Positions 5,119-6,117 of a stretch of 6,117 bases of DNA are shown here, piece after piece (positions within the stretch are counted from its first letter, which is position 1; every line of letters begins with the position of its first letter). This stretch comes from Candidatus Cloacimonadota bacterium (GTDB lineage: Bacteria > Cloacimonadota > Cloacimonadia > Cloacimonadales > Cloacimonadaceae). The notes under the pieces were generated by a model. The model was not told the DNA's origin, ran no database searches, and was given only the letters and a program-made list of their open reading frames with translations. The translations under genes and the position numbers were made by a program. The stretch covers positions 1 through 6,117 of the forward strand of contig JALOBM010000105.1 in the NCBI GenBank assembly GCA_023228285.1. The letters run 5' to 3'.

Positions 5119-5219
5119 ATCGTAAAGGCCTCCTTATTTATATAAATCAGGTAGACGCAGACAAAGAATACCATGCAGCCAAAGATATTGAGCGCGTTGA
5201 CCAAAATTCGTTCTTTCAT
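5115..5219 (-). CDS. 34-aa single-helix membrane microprotein
   Basis: I found this frame by reading the minus strand; it is too short for ordinary gene finding. It begins MKERILVNALNIFGCM and continues as one hydrophobic helix (about residues 8-27, with Cys15 and Cys21), ending in a short polar tail, INKEAFTI. The charged N-terminus (KER) suggests it stays inside. Three features support translation: a GGAGGG ribosome binding site at 5227-5232, 7 nt before the ATG; a stop that overlaps the ATG of the 71-aa cysteine protein by four bases (ATGA); and a plausible promoter upstream. The likely role is to anchor or recruit the cysteine protein, or a nearby permease, at the membrane. That is inference. 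Alternatively it is a leader peptide whose translation sets that of the next gene. Confidence 0.65.
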   Translation of the reverse strand: MKERILVNALNIFGCMVFFVCVYLIYINKEAFTI

Positions 5220-5226
5220 TATAAAT

Positions 5227-5232
5227 CCCTCC
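5227..5232 (-). promoter_or_regulatory. ribosome binding site of the 34-aa gene
   Basis: GGAGGG on the minus strand, within GCGGAGGG, is spaced 7 nt from the ATG at 5219. This is the main support for the microprotein being translated. Confidence 0.65.
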
Positions 5233-5273
5233 GCTTTAATTTTGTTAAGCGTATTTTGCGTCATGAGCACAAA

Positions 5274-5301
5274 TTTATAAATATCGCAACGTAGTTGTTA
5301 A
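5274..5301 (-). promoter_or_regulatory. candidate promoter of the microprotein/cysteine-protein operon
   Basis: On the minus strand, TTAACA (5301-5296) and TATAAA (5279-5274) are separated by 16 nt. The leader to the 34-aa gene would be about 48 nt. An A-rich stretch upstream on this strand (complement of 5318-5340) could act as an UP element. Confidence 0.5.
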
Positions 5302-5349
5302 GATGCCGAATATTACGTTTGTTTTCTCTTTTTGTATTTTTGCCTTCGT

Positions 5350-5379
5350 TTAGCAGGTTCCGGTGTGCTAACATATAAA
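5350..5379 (+). promoter_or_regulatory. candidate Lrp promoter with adjoining inverted repeat
   Basis: TATAAA at 5374-5379 is a good -10; no clear -35 is visible. Directly upstream, TTAGCA (5350-5355) and TGCTAA (5366-5371) form a perfect 6-bp inverted repeat with a 10-nt spacer, placed where a -35 would be. Lrp-family genes are commonly autoregulated, so this may be its own operator, though that is inferred. Confidence 0.4.
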
Positions 5380-5392
5380 AGTGAAAAAATGC

Positions 5393-5399
5393 GGAGGTG
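5393..5399 (+). promoter_or_regulatory. ribosome binding site that decides the Lrp start
   Basis: GGAGGTG stands 5 nt (from GGAGG) before the ATG at 5403 and 8 nt before the ATG at 5406. The in-frame GTG at 5397 falls inside the site and is unlikely to be used. Confidence 0.6.
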
Positions 5400-5402
5400 T
5401 TA

Positions 5403-5888
5403 ATGATGGCGCCAAGAAAGTCACAGCTTGATTCTACGGACTGGAAGATACTTGCGGAACTGCAGGAGGACGCGCGCAAGACCTACCAGGAAATCGGCGA
5501 TGCGGTGGGCATGACGCGCCCGGCAGTGCGTGAGAGGATACTGCGTCTGGAAGAGTCGGGCGTCATCACCGGTTACAGGACGGAGATATCCCCATCCGCC
5601 GCGGGTAGGGCACTGCATGCTATGCTCGTTTTCAAGTTCAGCCCCGACTCTGACTTTGACGGTAAAAAACCGAATGATGTGCTCATGCCGCTGCTCAACT
5701 CTTCATCCAACGTGGTACGCTACTGGGTCATATACGGAGATCTTGATTTCCTTATAGAGACGGCTTCGGCCACGAAGGAAGATCTGGATGCTCTTGTGAA
5801 CAAGCTGCGCAACTATGGTTTCGTCAGGACCCATATAATAGTTTGGGCTGTGTCGCGGCCATACAGGGAGACGCGCTCGGAGGGCTGA
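5403..5888 (+). CDS. Lrp/AsnC-family transcriptional regulator
   Basis: The protein is 161 aa, close to the usual family length of about 150-165. The N-terminal helix-turn-helix spans about residues 9-56: LDSTDWKILAELQEDARKTY, then EIGDAVGMTRPAVRERILRL and the linker EESGVITGYR. The rest (about 65-150) is the alpha/beta effector-binding (RAM) domain, with the typical end THIIVWAVSR. Such proteins bind amino acids or related small molecules and form dimers to octamers on DNA. The target is unknown; nearest candidates are its own promoter, the divergent cysteine-protein operon and the permease 54 nt downstream. The start is ATG 5403 or 5406, both after GGAGGTG; the GTG at 5397 overlaps that site. 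By eye the coding sequence looks more GC-rich than the left-hand permease genes. Confidence 0.9.
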   Translation: MMAPRKSQLDSTDWKILAELQEDARKTYQEIGDAVGMTRPAVRERILRLEESGVITGYRTEISPSAAGRALHAMLVFKFSPDSDFDGKKPNDVLMPLLNSSSNVVRYWVIYGDLDFLIETASATKEDLDALVNKLRNYGFVRTHIIVWAVSRPYRETRSEG

Positions 5889-5930
5889 GTCCTGCGTACG
5901 TTAAGCCCTTTATTCTCAAATTCGGATTAC

Positions 5931-5937
5931 GGAGGTG
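5931..5937 (+). promoter_or_regulatory. ribosome binding site that decides the third permease start
   Basis: GGAGGTG lies 5 nt before the TTG at 5943. An in-frame GTG at 5937 overlaps the site and is too close to be used, so TTG is the likely start. Confidence 0.6.
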
Positions 5938-5942
5938 TGATT

Positions 5943-6117
5943 TTGGACTCTTATCTCCTTTATGGAATAACGATAGTGTTGCTTCTGCTATCTTTTTTCA
6001 AAGACAGAAAAAAGACGCGTATGGCTCTAAAAAAGGGATGGAAAGCTTTTGACAACATACTTCCTGAATTTTTAGTGGTGATCTTGTTTGTTGGTGTCAT
6101 GCTTGCTGTGCTTGACC
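5943..6117 (+). CDS. N-terminus of a third DUF318-like permease (partial)
   Basis: The gene runs off the right edge with only 58 codons present. From the TTG it reads MDSYLLYGITIVLLLLSFF, a first membrane helix (about 4-19), then a very basic loop KDRKKTRMALKKGWKAF (20-36), then NILPEFLVVILFVGVMLAVLD, the start of a second helix. A first helix, an RKKT-type basic loop, an ALKKxWKAF segment and an ILPxF helix are what I remember of the N-termini of COG0701/DUF318 permeases of about 330-350 aa. The diagnostic cysteine motif would lie beyond the window, so this is a family guess. It follows the Lrp gene by 54 nt on the same strand and may be cotranscribed with and controlled by it. Confidence 0.6.
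   Translation, partial: MDSYLLYGITIVLLLLSFFKDRKKTRMALKKGWKAFDNILPEFLVVILFVGVMLAVLD

Noticed and set aside
5136..5147. ATTTATATAAAT, a 12-bp AT-only palindrome
   Set aside because: It lies within the 34-aa coding frame (Ile-Tyr-Ile-Asn) and is too AT-rich to be a meaningful structure.
5843..6052. Plus-strand 69-codon frame overlapping the Lrp end
   Set aside because: It is out of frame with both Lrp and the permease start, has no ribosome binding site, and its content is explained by the two flanking genes.
1..6117. CRISPR array, tRNA, rRNA or insertion sequence
   Set aside because: I saw no regularly spaced repeats, cloverleaf-like sequence, transposase motifs or terminal inverted repeats with target duplication.

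Overview
The window reads as a chromosomal segment of an anaerobic, moderate-GC bacterium. The evidence is gene content: DUF318/ArsP-type permeases with CPKC and CxxC thioredoxin-fold partners, an ArsR repressor with a CVCD metal site, a small Cys-rich protein of the DUF6485 kind, strong GGAGG ribosome binding sites, and TTG starts. This combination is typical of anaerobes such as Synergistota or Clostridia. The exact phylum is my inference and cannot be settled from this sequence. No tRNA, rRNA, CRISPR array or recognisable insertion sequence is visible.

Left half (24-2502): a divergent metal(loid)-type module. The minus-strand operon runs from a membrane-anchored periplasmic-type thioredoxin (CIPC), through a 298-aa DUF318 permease (TAATG overlap), to a 54-aa protein with four consecutive cysteines that is absent from a simple long-ORF scan. 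The plus-strand operon holds an ArsR repressor and a 95-aa TM0996/MTH895-type thioredoxin-fold protein. Between them (1670-1865) lie two back-to-back sigma70-type promoters. Each has a perfect inverted repeat over its -10 region, and the repeats share an AGTCTAT core. The simplest reading is that ArsR represses both arms.

Middle (2513-4729): after two hairpins (the second a plausible terminator) come a second DUF318 permease of 388 aa (CSC motif) and, 42 nt on, a tandem universal stress protein. The permease leader carries a copy of GCCACATA, also found in the arsR operator.

Right part (4730-6117): a convergent intergenic region holds diverged repeats. It is followed on the minus strand by a newly noticed two-gene unit: a 34-aa single-helix membrane protein whose stop overlaps (ATGA) the start of a 71-aa seven-cysteine protein. 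Divergent from it is an Lrp/AsnC regulator, followed by the N-terminus of a third DUF318-like permease cut by the window edge.

Taken together, the genes suggest a soft-metal or organometalloid efflux island. Membrane permeases would export the toxicant, thioredoxin-fold partners on both sides of the membrane would keep permease or substrate thiols reduced, small cysteine proteins would carry or buffer the ion, and ArsR would sense it. No ArsB, Acr3, ArsA, ArsD or arsenate reductase is present in the window, so the substrate is unproven.
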